Notes: generated from the letters alone by a model not told the origin. Positions 17,489 through 26,619 are shown, counted from the stretch's first letter. The stretch is 64,000 bases of DNA from Paraburkholderia xenovorans LB400 (GCF_000013645.1 NC_007952.1:1488001-1552000), one strand, 5' to 3'. Program-made: numbers and translations.

Positions 17489-17543
17489 CGGAGGCTCCAG
17501 CAAGGGGGCGTCATTCATGAGCGCGCGGGTTCACGCAATACGG

Positions 17544-18446
17544 TCACAGCGCGACGCCTTCGTCGCCGATCAGCTTTTCGAGCAGCCAGATCAGCGCGAA
17601 GTCGATCGCGACGATGAACACGGCGAAACAGAACACGGTCGGATCGAGCGACGACACCGTGCGGCTGTAGAGCCACACCGGCAGCGTCATCGTGTCGATG
17701 CCGTAGAGGAAGAACGTCACCGTGAATTCGTTGAAGGAGATGATGAACGCGAACAGCATGCCGGCGAGAATGCCGGGGCGCATCAGCGGCAGGATCACGT
17801 CGACGAGCGCGCGGCCGGGACTCGCGCCCATCACGCAGGCGGCCTCTTCGAACTCCGGGCCGATGGCGGCGACCGACGCCGCGCAATTCTTCACGGTAAA
17901 CGGCAGCGCCAGAATCACGTGCGCGATGATCAGGCGGAACACGCCGAGCTCGATGGGCAGCACGTTGAACACCAGCAGCAGCGACAGGCCGAGCATCACG
18001 AGCGGGTAGACGAGCGGCAGCGCGACCAGCTGTTCCACCGCGGGCTTGCCGCGAAAACGGTAGCGGCTCAACGCGTAAGCGGCGGGCACCGAGACGAGCG
18101 TGGCGATCACCATCGTCGAGAGCGCGACGATCAGGCTCGTGGTCAACGCGGCGCCCATCGACAACGAGTCGCTCGCGTCCGGCGAGACGAAGCTGTGCCA
18201 CGCGGCGCGATACCAGTGCAGGCCGTACGCGTGCGGCGGGAATTCGAGGGTGTCGGCCGCGCTGAACGACATGGTGATCATCGTGAGGATCGGCAGCGCG
18301 GCGAGAAACAGAACAATCGCCGCGAGCAGGGCGGTGGCCTTGCCGAGCTGGCCGGGCATGGTGGCCGGCAGACGCGGCGCGCGGGGCGGGCGCTGCTGCA
18401 AGCGCGCGGCTTGCGCCGTTTGCGCGGTTTGAATCGGCGTGCTCAT
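17544..18446 (-). CDS. ABC transporter permease, PotC-like
   Basis: Inner-membrane permease of the PotC/ModB fold (300 residues, six membrane segments). The EAA loop reads EEAACVMGASPGRALVDVILP. Its start ATG overlaps the stop of the upstream permease by four bases (ATGA), which implies translational coupling. With that partner it forms the channel for the family-1 binding protein at the head of the operon, of the spermidine/putrescine or 2-aminoethylphosphonate kind. The N-terminal 30 residues are Gln/Ala/Pro-rich and probably cytoplasmic. Confidence 0.92.
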   Translation of the reverse strand: MSTPIQTAQTAQAARLQQRPPRAPRLPATMPGQLGKATALLAAIVLFLAALPILTMITMSFSAADTLEFPPHAYGLHWYRAAWHSFVSPDASDSLSMGAALTTSLIVALSTMVIATLVSVPAAYALSRYRFRGKPAVEQLVALPLVYPLVMLGLSLLLVFNVLPIELGVFRLIIAHVILALPFTVKNCAASVAAIGPEFEEAACVMGASPGRALVDVILPLMRPGILAGMLFAFIISFNEFTVTFFLYGIDTMTLPVWLYSRTVSSLDPTVFCFAVFIVAIDFALIWLLEKLIGDEGVAL

Positions 18447-19414
18447 GTGTGCGGCTCCTCGGCAAGACGTTGCGTGCGGCGCACGAGGCGCTGCGACAGC
18501 GCCATCACGGTCAGCGTGGCGACCATCAGCACCACGCCCGAGGCGGAGGCCGCCGGCCAGTTCAGCAGCGGCGCGACCTGATCGTGAACCAGCACGGCGA
18601 GCATCGGCACGCGTCGTCCGCCGAGCAGCAGCGGCACGGCGAACGCGCTCGCGTTATACGCGAACACCAGCAGCGCGCCGGACACGAGGCCGGGCATGGC
18701 GAGCGGCAGCAGCACGTGGCGCAGCGTTTGCCAGCGCGTCGCGCCGAGCGTGGCGGCGGCTTCTTCGTAAGTGCTCGAGACCGCGCGCATCGCGCTCGAA
18801 AGCGGCAGCACGGCGAGCGGAAACGCGGTCTGGATCAGGCCGAGCAGCACGCCGTTTTCGCGGTACAGCCACATCAACGGACGTTGCACGAGGCCGCTGC
18901 CGAGCAGCGCGTGATTGAGCAGCCCGGCCGGCCCGAGAATGATCAGCCAGCCATAGCCTTGCAGCAGCAGATTGACGAGCAGCGGCAGCAGCACACCGGC
19001 CAGCAGGAGGCGCCGGGCGAGCCGCGACTTCGTGCGCGCCATCGCCAGGGCGACGGGAATCGCCAGCAGCACCGCGCAGATCATGCTTTGAAATGCGAGC
19101 TTCAATGTCAGCCACAACGACTTCATGAAGTAGCCGTCGAGCAGGTCCGCGTAGTTTTGCAGCGTGAAGCCGCGCCACTCGTTGCCTTGCGTGCCGAAGC
19201 TCATGCGCAGCACGATCAGCGCGGCCGCACCGAGAATGGCGAGAAACAGCAGGATCGGCGCGAGCAGCAGCCACGGGCGCGCTTTTTCCATCGCGGTGGC
19301 GGCAGGCGCGTCGGGCACGTGAGGTACGTTGGGGACGTCAGAGGACCCGGCGTCCGGCACTGTGCCGGACGCCGATGAGGCACGCCGCGAAAAGCGCGCG
19401 AGCATCGCTGTCAT
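18443..19414 (-). CDS. ABC transporter permease, PotB-like
   Basis: Inner-membrane permease of the PotB type (323 residues, six membrane segments) with the EAA loop EEAAATLGATRWQTLRHVLLP. The chosen ATG at 19414 overlaps the stop of the binding-protein gene (ATGA); the frame is open 33 bases further but this would overlap more of the neighbour. A Ser/Pro-rich stretch (residues about 8-42, repeating V-P-x-V-P) precedes the first membrane segment and is unusual for the family. It partners the PotC-like protein. Confidence 0.92.
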   Translation of the reverse strand: MTAMLARFSRRASSASGTVPDAGSSDVPNVPHVPDAPAATAMEKARPWLLLAPILLFLAILGAAALIVLRMSFGTQGNEWRGFTLQNYADLLDGYFMKSLWLTLKLAFQSMICAVLLAIPVALAMARTKSRLARRLLLAGVLLPLLVNLLLQGYGWLIILGPAGLLNHALLGSGLVQRPLMWLYRENGVLLGLIQTAFPLAVLPLSSAMRAVSSTYEEAAATLGATRWQTLRHVLLPLAMPGLVSGALLVFAYNASAFAVPLLLGGRRVPMLAVLVHDQVAPLLNWPAASASGVVLMVATLTVMALSQRLVRRTQRLAEEPHT

Positions 19415-20505
19415 GCCGCGAAGATTTCGGTGTAACGCTTGATCCACGCAGGCTGCACGACGGCGAGCGCCTTGTCGTCATGCAACACGGCTTTCTCGGC
19501 GATCTGCCGCGGGCTCGGCACGAACGCGCGGCTCTCGGCGGGAATCACCGCTTTCGAATTGACCGGGCCGTTCAGCACGTCGGCGGCCATGCGGCCTTGC
19601 ACGCCCGCGTCGAGCGAATGGTTGATGAAGGCGTGGATCAGATCGCTGTCGCCCGGATGCGACTTGGGGATCACCGTGAACATCAGTTGCGTGGCGAAGC
19701 CTTCTTTCATGCCGTAGGTCACGCCCATCTTGTACTCGGGCTTGCGGATCTGGTCGGGGAAGAACGCCGGCGAATAGATGCCGCCGATATCGAGCGAGCC
19801 GGTGCGGAACAGATCGGCCACCTGGTTCGGGTTCTCGCCGAGCGTCATCACGCGGTCTTTCAGTTGCATCAGCTTCTTGAAGCCCGGCTCGATGTTCTGC
19901 TGCGAGCCGCCGTTCATCTTCGCGGCGATGATCGCGAGGTCGACCGCTTCGGCCCATTCGGGCGGCGGCAGGAACAGCCGGCCGGCGTACTTGGGATCCC
20001 ACAGCGCTTCGTAGGACGCCGGCGCGGTCTTGACCGTCGACGTGTTGTAGATCAGCCCGTCCGACCACAGCAGATAGCCGACGCCGAAGCCGTTCGCGCC
20101 CGTGCGGTACTGCGGCGCGACGTCCTTCAGGTTCGGCAGTTTGTCCAGGTCGGGCTTCATCAGCAGGCCGGCGTCGCCGAGACCGGACGCGCCGACGCCG
20201 GCTAACGTGATGACGTCGTAGGTGGGGCGGTCGCCCGCGGCCTTCACCTTGGCGACCATGCCGGAGGTGCCGTCGGCGCGGTCGGCGATCACTTTGGCGC
20301 CGGTTTTCGCCGTGAACGTGGCGGCGATGTTGCGCAACGCGGCGGCGCCCGTGTCGTCCGACCAGGTCAGCAGACGCAGCGTCTTGCCGCTGAAATTGTG
20401 TTCCTGCGCGCGCAGGTTGATGAACGGCATCGGCAAGGTGGATGCCGCGAGTGCAGCGCCGATCGTCTTGATGGCCTGCCTTCTACCCCGTTTGATCTCT
20501 TGCAT
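19411..20505 (-). CDS. Family-1 substrate-binding protein, PotD-like
   Basis: Periplasmic binding protein (364 residues) of the PotD/PotF/AfuA group. The start at 20505 has AGGAG upstream. The leader begins MQEIKRGRRQAIKTIGAALA, with an Arg pair before the hydrophobic stretch, so Tat export is possible. The mature part begins TLRLLTWSDDTGAAALRNIA and has the polyamine-binding-type blocks ITLAGVGASGLGDAGLL and YNTSTVKTAPASYEALWDPKYAGR. The ligand may be a polyamine, opine or similar small cation, but the sequence does not settle it. It is the first gene of the operon, 525 bases from a divergent LysR-type regulator gene. Confidence 0.9.
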   Translation of the reverse strand: MQEIKRGRRQAIKTIGAALAASTLPMPFINLRAQEHNFSGKTLRLLTWSDDTGAAALRNIAATFTAKTGAKVIADRADGTSGMVAKVKAAGDRPTYDVITLAGVGASGLGDAGLLMKPDLDKLPNLKDVAPQYRTGANGFGVGYLLWSDGLIYNTSTVKTAPASYEALWDPKYAGRLFLPPPEWAEAVDLAIIAAKMNGGSQQNIEPGFKKLMQLKDRVMTLGENPNQVADLFRTGSLDIGGIYSPAFFPDQIRKPEYKMGVTYGMKEGFATQLMFTVIPKSHPGDSDLIHAFINHSLDAGVQGRMAADVLNGPVNSKAVIPAESRAFVPSPRQIAEKAVLHDDKALAVVQPAWIKRYTEIFAA

Positions 20506-20653
20506 GGCGGTCTCCTGTGTTGAACGCCTGTTGCCTGATGGAATCGTGTGACCGCTGCCGTTGCATCGCGTGATTGCGTTGCCTGCTTGCGCTGCGTGTG
20601 GATGCACTCTAGGTTTGTCAAAATCCCTCAACAAACGAAATATGCGCATGGAG

Positions 20654-20674
20654 CGCATGACGTAAGCTCATGCG
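20654..20674. promoter_or_regulatory. Possible LysR-type operator
   Basis: A perfect 7-bp dyad, CGCATGA-N7-TCATGCG, lies about 150 bases before the binding-protein gene and 357 bases before the divergent LysR gene. It contains the T-N11-A core that LysR-type regulators recognise. Placement between the two makes the adjacent regulator the natural candidate. The rest of the 525-base region shows no gene. Confidence 0.45.
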
Positions 20675-21030
20675 TATGCCGTCGCGCGACCGGGATGGCG
20701 CACGCCGTTCAGGCGGCGGGAGCGCCGAGGCAGTAGCGCATGCGGGTTAACGTCCATCTTTTACCGAAGCCTCGCAGTCATGCGGAGGTATGAGGAAAGC
20801 TCGGTTCTGGTGCGGCTTCGGACATGTTTTGCCCTGTATCGGTGCATAGCGGCTTCGCAGGTTTCGAGTCCCGGCAGCGGCATGAGCCGAATGCATGAGC
20901 GCTTAGCCGCTGCCTTGTCGTCAGTCAATTTGTGATCGCGTATCCTGTGGGCTCTGGCGGCATTTCGGCGGTTTACGACCATCCATGCCATCACGTCCAC
21001 CAATGATTTTTTCTGATCCCGGATAGACCG

Positions 21031-21924
21031 ATGCGACGCCTACCGCCGCTCAATGCGCTGCAGATTTTCGAAACGGTGGCGCGACATCGCAGTTTCACGC
21101 GCGCCGCCGACCACTTGTGCCTCACGCAAGGCGCGGTGAGCCGGCAAATCATCGCGCTCGAGGACTACTACAAGTTTCCGCTCTTCAAACGCCATGCGAA
21201 AGGCCTGACGCTCACCGCCGAAGGGGAATTGCTGCTGCCGGCCGTGAAGGAGAGCTTCGCGCGCATCGAGGAAATTTCGCTGCGCCTGACACGGCAGCGA
21301 ACCGATCTCGCGCTGAAAGTGCCGACCTGCGTGATGCGCTGGATGCTGCCCAAGATCATGCGCTTCCAGGCCGAGTATCCCGAGTTGCATGTGCAGATCA
21401 CGACCACGTGGCAGCACGATGTGGATTTCCAGCTCGAACCGTTCGACGCCGCGATCATCTACGGCTCCTCGCCTGGCGCGGACGTGCAGGCCGTGCCGTT
21501 GTTCGAGGAGCGTCTGACGCCCGTGTGCGCGCCCGATCTGCTGAAGGACAAGCCGTTGGCCGAACTGGCCGACCTCGCGCGCCATACGCTGCTGCACCCC
21601 ACACGCGACCATCGCGACTGGAAAATGTGGCTGGCCAGGGTGACCGAGATGGGCGCCGCGAACGCGCCGGTCATCGACGCCGAACACGGCCCGAGCTTCG
21701 ACACGCTCGATATGGCGACCAACGCCGCGCTGCAGGGCTTCGGCGTCGCGATCAGCGACCTTGCGTTGATCGACGAGGACGTGGCCGCCAAGCGCCTCGT
21801 GCGACCGTTCGATACGGTGCTCAAGACCGGCTGGCGCTATTACTTCGTCTATCCGGACTCGGTCGCGCATCAGCAGAAGCTGAATCTGTTTCGCGACTGG
21901 ATCGCGGCGCACTGGGAGGAGTAG
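21031..21924 (+). CDS. LysR family regulator, GcvA-like
   Basis: DNA-binding regulator of 297 residues. The N-terminal winged helix-turn-helix reads LNALQIFETVARHRSFTRAA followed by HLCLTQGAVSRQI, which is the GcvA-type subgroup pattern, and the C-terminal two-lobe effector domain covers residues 92-297. It is transcribed away from the seven-gene transport operon and probably controls it in response to a transported ligand. A T-N11-A dyad in the shared intergenic region supports this. It ends ten bases from the stop of the convergent chaA gene. Confidence 0.92.
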   Translation: MRRLPPLNALQIFETVARHRSFTRAADHLCLTQGAVSRQIIALEDYYKFPLFKRHAKGLTLTAEGELLLPAVKESFARIEEISLRLTRQRTDLALKVPTCVMRWMLPKIMRFQAEYPELHVQITTTWQHDVDFQLEPFDAAIIYGSSPGADVQAVPLFEERLTPVCAPDLLKDKPLAELADLARHTLLHPTRDHRDWKMWLARVTEMGAANAPVIDAEHGPSFDTLDMATNAALQGFGVAISDLALIDEDVAAKRLVRPFDTVLKTGWRYYFVYPDSVAHQQKLNLFRDWIAAHWEE

Positions 21925-21933
21925 TCCGCCGAC

Positions 21934-23016
21934 TCAGGGCGCGAACGAGAGAAACAGGTACGCCGCGAACAGCGACAGATGCACGGCGCCTTGCAGAATT
22001 GTCGTGCGGCCGCTGCTGAGCGTGAGCGTGCCGACTATCAGCGTGAGAACGAGGAGCACGGTTTCCTTGCCGTCGATCCCGAGCACGAGCGGCTGACCGG
22101 TGTACAGAAACACCCCGGCGACCGTCGGAATAGTCAGGCCGATACTGGCAAGCGCCGAGCCGAGCGCGAGATTCAGGCTGTTCTGCAAGCGATCGGCACG
22201 CGCCGCGCGCACGGCGGCAAGCCCTTCGGGCAGCAGCACCAGTGCGGCGATCACGATGCCGACCACGGCCGCCGGCGCGCCCGCATTCCGGACCGCGGTT
22301 TCGACCACCGGCGAGAGCACCTTGGCGAGCAGCACCACCGCGACGAGGCACACCAGCAGCAAGCCGGCGGCCGCCAGCGCCTCGCCGGCGGTCGGCGGTG
22401 CGGCGTGGACGCTTTCATCCGGCGTGGCGGCGAGGAAGTAATCGCGATGGCGCACGGTCTGCACGAACACGAATACGCCATACAGCACCAGCGACGACAT
22501 CCCGGCGAACGCCAACTGCGAAGACGACAGGACCGGACCCACACTGGTCGTCGTGTAGTTCGGCATGACGAGCGTCAGGATGGACAGGGAGGCGAGCACA
22601 GCCAGCGCCGCCGAAGCGCCACGGCTCTGAAAATCCTGCTCGCGATGCCGGATGCCGCCCACCAGCAGGCAAAGGCCCACAATCCCGTTGCAGACGATCA
22701 TTACCGCGGCGAACACCGTGTCGCGCGCCAGACCGGCTTTCTCCGGGCCGGACGTGAGCATGACCGAGACGATCAGCGCCACCTCGATCACGGTGACCGC
22801 CACCGCCAGCACCAGCGTGCCGAACGGCTCGCCGACGCGATGCGCGACCACCTCCGCGTGGTGCACCGCCGTGAAGACGGCGGCGCACAGCGCCACGCCG
22901 ACCAGCGCGAGCAGCAGGCCGTGGCCCGGCATGGCATACGCGATGCCGAGCACGATCCACGCGACGAACGGCACGGCAATGGTCCAGCGGGGCAGAACGG
23001 TCGCGGGCGTGGTCAT
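21934..23016 (-). CDS. chaA: Calcium/sodium:proton antiporter ChaA
   Basis: Inner-membrane cation antiporter of the CaCA superfamily (360 residues, about eleven membrane segments). The two inverted alpha-repeats are visible: GEPFGTLVLAVAVTVIEVAL near residue 62, and VLLPEGLAAVRAARADRLQN followed by SLNLALGSALASIGLTIP near 275. It should export Ca2+ or Na+ in exchange for protons, mainly at high pH. The ATG at 23016 has AAGGAAG upstream. A dyad flanked by repeated TTATAAGG lies about 85-130 bases before the start and may be its promoter/operator region. Confidence 0.92.
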   Translation of the reverse strand: MTTPATVLPRWTIAVPFVAWIVLGIAYAMPGHGLLLALVGVALCAAVFTAVHHAEVVAHRVGEPFGTLVLAVAVTVIEVALIVSVMLTSGPEKAGLARDTVFAAVMIVCNGIVGLCLLVGGIRHREQDFQSRGASAALAVLASLSILTLVMPNYTTTSVGPVLSSSQLAFAGMSSLVLYGVFVFVQTVRHRDYFLAATPDESVHAAPPTAGEALAAAGLLLVCLVAVVLLAKVLSPVVETAVRNAGAPAAVVGIVIAALVLLPEGLAAVRAARADRLQNSLNLALGSALASIGLTIPTVAGVFLYTGQPLVLGIDGKETVLLVLTLIVGTLTLSSGRTTILQGAVHLSLFAAYLFLSFAP

Positions 23017-23112
23017 TCGGGCTTCCTTCTGATGCTTGTGCTTGTATTGGATGGTACGGCAGGCCCGGACGACATCCGTTCCGGTCTGATGCACGGCTGA
23101 ATGTTCAGGTAA

Positions 23113-23150
23113 CTTATAAGGAATGCGCTTTAACGCATTAAATTATAAGG
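23113..23150 (-). promoter_or_regulatory. Dyad and direct repeats before chaA
   Basis: The dyad AATGCG-CTTTAA-CGCATT (23122-23139) is bracketed by two copies of TTATAAGG (23115-23122 and 23143-23150) in an A/T-rich patch about 100 bases upstream of chaA. TTATAA-type elements read well as -10 sequences on the minus strand, so this is a likely promoter with an overlapping operator. The regulator is unknown. Confidence 0.5.
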
Positions 23151-23423
23151 GTAATTGACGGATGGTATGTTGTCGATTCTGGAAGCTTGATGAAGATAAG
23201 CCGGAGCGTCCGGCATCCTGTAACGCAAATGGCGACAGCTTGTGCGATGGATCGGATCACGCAGAATTGCGGTGGCTGGCAAGCGACTCGCGCGTCGCTA
23301 ATGTACGGCGATTGAGGTGTGTGGGAATTCTTTGGCCCGACGTGGGACTGGCTGGGCACATCACCTTGATGTGGCGGGCTACCTGCGGTGCGCGCCGACC
23401 GGTGAACGCCGGGAGCGGACGAA

Positions 23424-23457
23424 GGCGCCAGCGTCCCCTGACGGGACCACTGGCGCC
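23424..23457 (-). terminator. Hairpin downstream of BON gene
   Basis: Arms GGCGCCAG (23424-23431) and CTGGCGCC (23450-23457) form a strong stem, extended inward by CCC/GGG after small mismatches. It lies 30 bases past the BON gene's stop on the minus strand. The following T-run is poor, so termination is likely but not certain. Confidence 0.5.
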
Positions 23458-23487
23458 CGGTTATGTCGTTACACCCGGTTCACCCGC

Positions 23488-23844
23488 TTACTGGCCGACC
23501 GGACGAATGGTCAGGGCGTTCTTGACCGAGGTCACGCCGGCCACGCCTTGCGCCGCCTGGGTGGCCAGATCGACCTGCCCCTGTTCGGGCACGGTGCCGG
23601 CCAGCGTCACTGCGCCGCCACGCGCACGCACGGTGATGTTCGACACGCTCAGACCCTTGGTCTTCGACAGTGCGCTGCGGACTTTGCGTCCCAGCGCGCG
23701 GTTGGCCGCCTTGGTCTGTTTGGCCGACGGCGTAGCCGATGCGGCGGCCGGGGCCGCGGCGTCGCTGCTTTGTGCATAAGCATTGAGGGACGCGAGAACG
23801 ATCAGCGCGCCGCCGATCATCTTGATTGCCGGAAATGCTTTCAT
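23488..23844 (-). CDS. Periplasmic BON-domain protein
   Basis: Exported protein of 118 residues. A signal peptide (MKAFPAIKMIGGALIVLASLN.AYA) is followed by an Ala-rich linker (residues 25-45) and one BON domain from about residue 48, with the typical VRSALSKTKGL..ITVRARGGAVTLAGTVPEQGQV pattern. OsmY-type BON domains bind phospholipid or other envelope partners and are often induced by osmotic or envelope stress. The gene stands alone between two regions of more than 400 bases. The region upstream (23845-24260) shows no gene or clear promoter. Confidence 0.85.
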   Translation of the reverse strand: MKAFPAIKMIGGALIVLASLNAYAQSSDAAAPAAASATPSAKQTKAANRALGRKVRSALSKTKGLSVSNITVRARGGAVTLAGTVPEQGQVDLATQAAQGVAGVTSVKNALTIRPVGQ

Positions 23845-24260
23845 TCAACTCTCTCCTATTGTCATGGGTACACACCCCCGGAATGGGGCGTTGCGCTACA
23901 CCAGCAGGTACATCGGGATCAAATCTGAATGGAACGGTGCTGCGGATCGTGCGAATGCTTTCAATCCATACGCTGATTCGGGCGGGCCGAAACACACGCG
24001 AGCCGGCAAAGGCTGTGCTGCAGGCCGGAAACACACGATACTCCAATTAGTGCCATGGTGATGGCAGTACGGCGCAAGTGAGGTTTTGGTACAACGAATG
24101 GGCCGATGAAAACAGGCTGATGGCGTCGTATCGCTTGATATCAGGCGCGCATTGCTTTATTCGCGGGTAAGACGGTTCTACCGGAGGGCCGGACGTATTG
24201 CATCCCGCTTACCGGCTTTTCAATTCCTGCTCCATATGCTTTAAAGATAAGGCCTGCCGC

Positions 24261-24902
24261 ATGCGGAATCAGCAACTCCCTATCGTGCCATTGCTTCGTG
24301 ACGAATTACCGCTCGATACCGTCGAACTCGCGCGTTTCATGATCGGCAAATACCTCGTCCGCGATTTACCGGAAGGGCGCATGAGCGGGCGGATCGTGGA
24401 AACCGAGGCGTATCCCGTCGGCGATTCGACGAGCCATGCATTTATCGGCCGGCGTCCGTATAACGGTTCATTGTTTCTTGCTCGCGGTCATGCGTATGTG
24501 CGGCTGACTTACGGGCTCTCGTACATGCTCAACATGTCGGCCGAGGCGGAGGATGTCGGCGCCGGCATCCTGTTTCGCGCGATCGAGCCGCTCGAAGGCT
24601 TGCCGCTGATGGAAGCGCGGCGGCCCGGCGTGCCGCTGCGAGACCTCGCTCGAGGACCCGGCCGGCTCACCACGGCGCTCGGCATCGGCCAGGCGTTCGA
24701 CGGCCTCGACCTGTGCGCGGGGCGCGATTTGTGGATCGGCGTTCTGGAGCGGGGCGAAACGCTGGTGGGCGTCACGACACGCATTGGTCTGTCGCGCGAG
24801 ATGCACCGGCCGCTGCGGTTTTTCGAGCCCGGCAGCGCGTTTGTCAGCGGGCCGAGAAAGCTTCTGCTGACGCCCCAACCGGGTGCGCGAACGCGGGCGT
24901 AA
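24261..24902 (+). CDS. DNA-3-methyladenine glycosylase (AAG/MPG family)
   Basis: Base-excision repair enzyme that removes alkylated purines such as 3-methyladenine from DNA. The 213-residue protein has the AAG-family blocks: IVETEAYP (residue about 46, containing the catalytic Glu), [28 protein letters not shown] split around residues 59-86, [13 protein letters not shown], and [12 protein letters not shown]. The loop usually written MFGPPGxxYVY reads [11 protein letters not shown] here. The ATG at 24261 is chosen because the family begins close to it; the frame is open from 24198. It is a single gene with no obvious operon partner. Confidence 0.88.
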
Positions 24903-25183
24903 ATTTGACCCGCGGCGGGGCGCGCCGCGGCAAAAAGGACCCCACCCGGACGAGTTTTTGAAACGTTAGACACAAAGCGTTACGATCCCGACAATTATTA
25001 CGCCAACAATGCTACTTGAATAAGTTCCTGAGGTAATTTACGGACCATTCTTGCGATTACGACAATTATCTATCTCGAAATCAAGGGTTTTCCCTTGGCG
25101 ATCTGGTGACTAGACTGAAATCACTCGCTTCTCACACGGTGTGATAAGCGAAGCAAATAAAACCATTATGGAGGTAAGTCATC

Positions 25184-25528
25184 ATGAAATCGCTCATTAA
25201 AGCAGTTGCTATTGCAGCCGTTCTCGCCGCTCCTATCGCTTCTTTTGCTCAGTCGAGCCAACAACCCGTTACCCGCGCGGAAGTTCGCCAGGATCTGATC
25301 CAGTTGGAACATGCCGGCTATAACCCGGCGACCTCCAACGACCCGACGTATCCGGCCGATATTCAGGCCGCTGAAAGTCGCGTGCAGGCGCAGAACCCGG
25401 CCGTCGCGCAAACCCAGGAACCGGTTGCCGACACCAGCGGTTACGGTGGCGCGAGGAGCGGTTCGTCGCAAGCCGGTGGCGTGGTTCAGCCGATGTCGGG
25501 CCCGCGCTCGGTGTATTTCGGTAACTAA
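25184..25528 (+). CDS. DUF4148 secreted protein
   Basis: Small exported protein of 114 residues typical of Burkholderiales and of unknown function. The signal peptide (MKSLIKAVAIAAVLAAPIAS ending at FAQ) leads into the DUF4148 motif VTRAEVRQDLIQLEHAGYNP, followed by DPTYPADIQAAESRV and a Gly/Ser-rich tail. The ribosome site GGAGGTAA is nearly perfect. The upstream 280 bases are A/T-rich and contain two small hairpins (25083-25096 and near 25135). Another DUF4148 gene at 32289 belongs to the ECF sigma module, but the sigma-type promoter motif is not seen here. Confidence 0.85.
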   Translation: MKSLIKAVAIAAVLAAPIASFAQSSQQPVTRAEVRQDLIQLEHAGYNPATSNDPTYPADIQAAESRVQAQNPAVAQTQEPVADTSGYGGARSGSSQAGGVVQPMSGPRSVYFGN

Positions 25529-25569
25529 GCCAGTAAGCCAAGCCGGGTTTTCAAGGCCGGCTCGTTCAG

Positions 25570-25595
25570 GCACCTCGCGGGCCCGAGCGGGGTGC
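25570..25595 (+). terminator. Probable terminator of the DUF4148 gene
   Basis: Arms GCACCTCGC (25570-25578) and GCGGGGTGC (25587-25595) pair with one G-T wobble, followed by TTGCTTG. It lies 42 bases after the DUF4148 stop. Confidence 0.55.
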
Positions 25596-25599
25596 TTGC

Positions 25600-25897
25600 T
25601 TGACAGGCCCGCTGATCGCGGCGAGGCGCACGGGCACGGATTGATAGAAGCGCGCCTCGCAGCCGCTCGGAGTCAGAGCCTTAAGTCGTGTGAAGTGAAG
25701 CAGTAAGTTGCGTGCGCGCCGAACGGCGCGGCACGCCCGGATTCAGACAGCAGGTCCAAGGTGAGCGCGACGTGTCCCGGCAGCGCCGCGCGCGTCCCAG
25801 TGCCGCTGCGCCGCGTAAATCGCGTGGCCCACAATTCAAGAAACCTCCGCTGCCGCAAGGTAGCTTCGCCCAACCGTTTCACGGATTGGGCTTTTTT
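25600..25897 (+). ncRNA. Possible small RNA ending at a strong terminator
   Basis: A textbook intrinsic terminator (GCCCAA at 25868, ACGG stem, GGGC then six T to 25897) reads on the plus strand, 340 bases after the nearest plus-strand gene, which already has its own terminator. The G/C-rich stretch before it has several self-complementary segments (for example GCGCGCCGAACGGCGCG near 25710) and no convincing reading frame. A structured noncoding RNA of up to about 250 nt is one explanation; a second terminator serving the convergent CBS gene is the other. The 5' end is not defined. Confidence 0.35.
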
Positions 25898-25928
25898 CGC
25901 GCACCCCGTGCCACGGCATGCGTCGAGG

Positions 25929-26372
25929 TCAGGGCCGCTCGCCGTGAATGTAGAACTCGAGCTGCTGAATGGTGAACTGCTGTTCGGCAATGATGTTCTT
26001 CACCAGATCGCCGATCGATACCATGCCGACCAGCCGGTCATTCTCGATCACCGGCAAGTGGCGCATGCGCCGCTCGGTCATGAGGGCCATACAGTCGTCG
26101 GTGGTCTGGTCGGGGCGTACGAAGCGCACGGCCTTGCTCATGATGTCGCGCACCGGCGTGGCCTTCGACGAACGGTCCAGCAATACGACCTTGCGCGCAT
26201 AATCGCGCTCCGTGACGATTCCCGCGATGCTGTCGCCGTCCGTGACGACCAGCGCGCCGATGCCTTTTTCGGCCATCAGCTTGATCGCGTCGTAGACGGA
26301 ATCGTCGGCCCCGACGGTGAAAACCGTGGTGTTGTTCGGTTTCGTTTTAAGAAGCTGTGCAACGCTTGTCAT
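25929..26372 (-). CDS. CBS-domain-pair protein
   Basis: Cytoplasmic protein of 147 residues made of two CBS domains (about 10-65 and 75-130), with FTVGADDSVYDAIKLMAEKG and GALVVTDGDSIAGIVTERDY in the first, and RRMRHLPVIENDRLVGMVSI in the second. Such stand-alone pairs bind adenine nucleotides or NAD(H) and act as energy or stress sensors; no partner is shown. The ATG at 26372 has GGAG eight bases upstream, and the open frame beyond it has no coding character. It converges with the possible small RNA and is divergent from ribA. Confidence 0.9.
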   Translation of the reverse strand: MTSVAQLLKTKPNNTTVFTVGADDSVYDAIKLMAEKGIGALVVTDGDSIAGIVTERDYARKVVLLDRSSKATPVRDIMSKAVRFVRPDQTTDDCMALMTERRMRHLPVIENDRLVGMVSIGDLVKNIIAEQQFTIQQLEFYIHGERP

Positions 26373-26619
26373 GGAGCGGCTCCGTTTCGCAGTGCAGCAC
26401 GCCGGCGCGGCGCGCTGTCGTGAGGGACAGGCCATTCCAGTATAGGCGCGACGCGCCGCTGCAGTACCCAGGGAATAACTGTGGCGCGCGCAACGTTCAA
26501 CTCGGGTAGCGCTGCGCGGCGGCGACGGTTTTGTGCCGCGCGCAAGGGCATACGGGTGCGGGACGCCGATTAGCGGTAAACTCCCCAGTCCGTACCTTAT
26601 CCCCGGTTTGATCGGGTTC

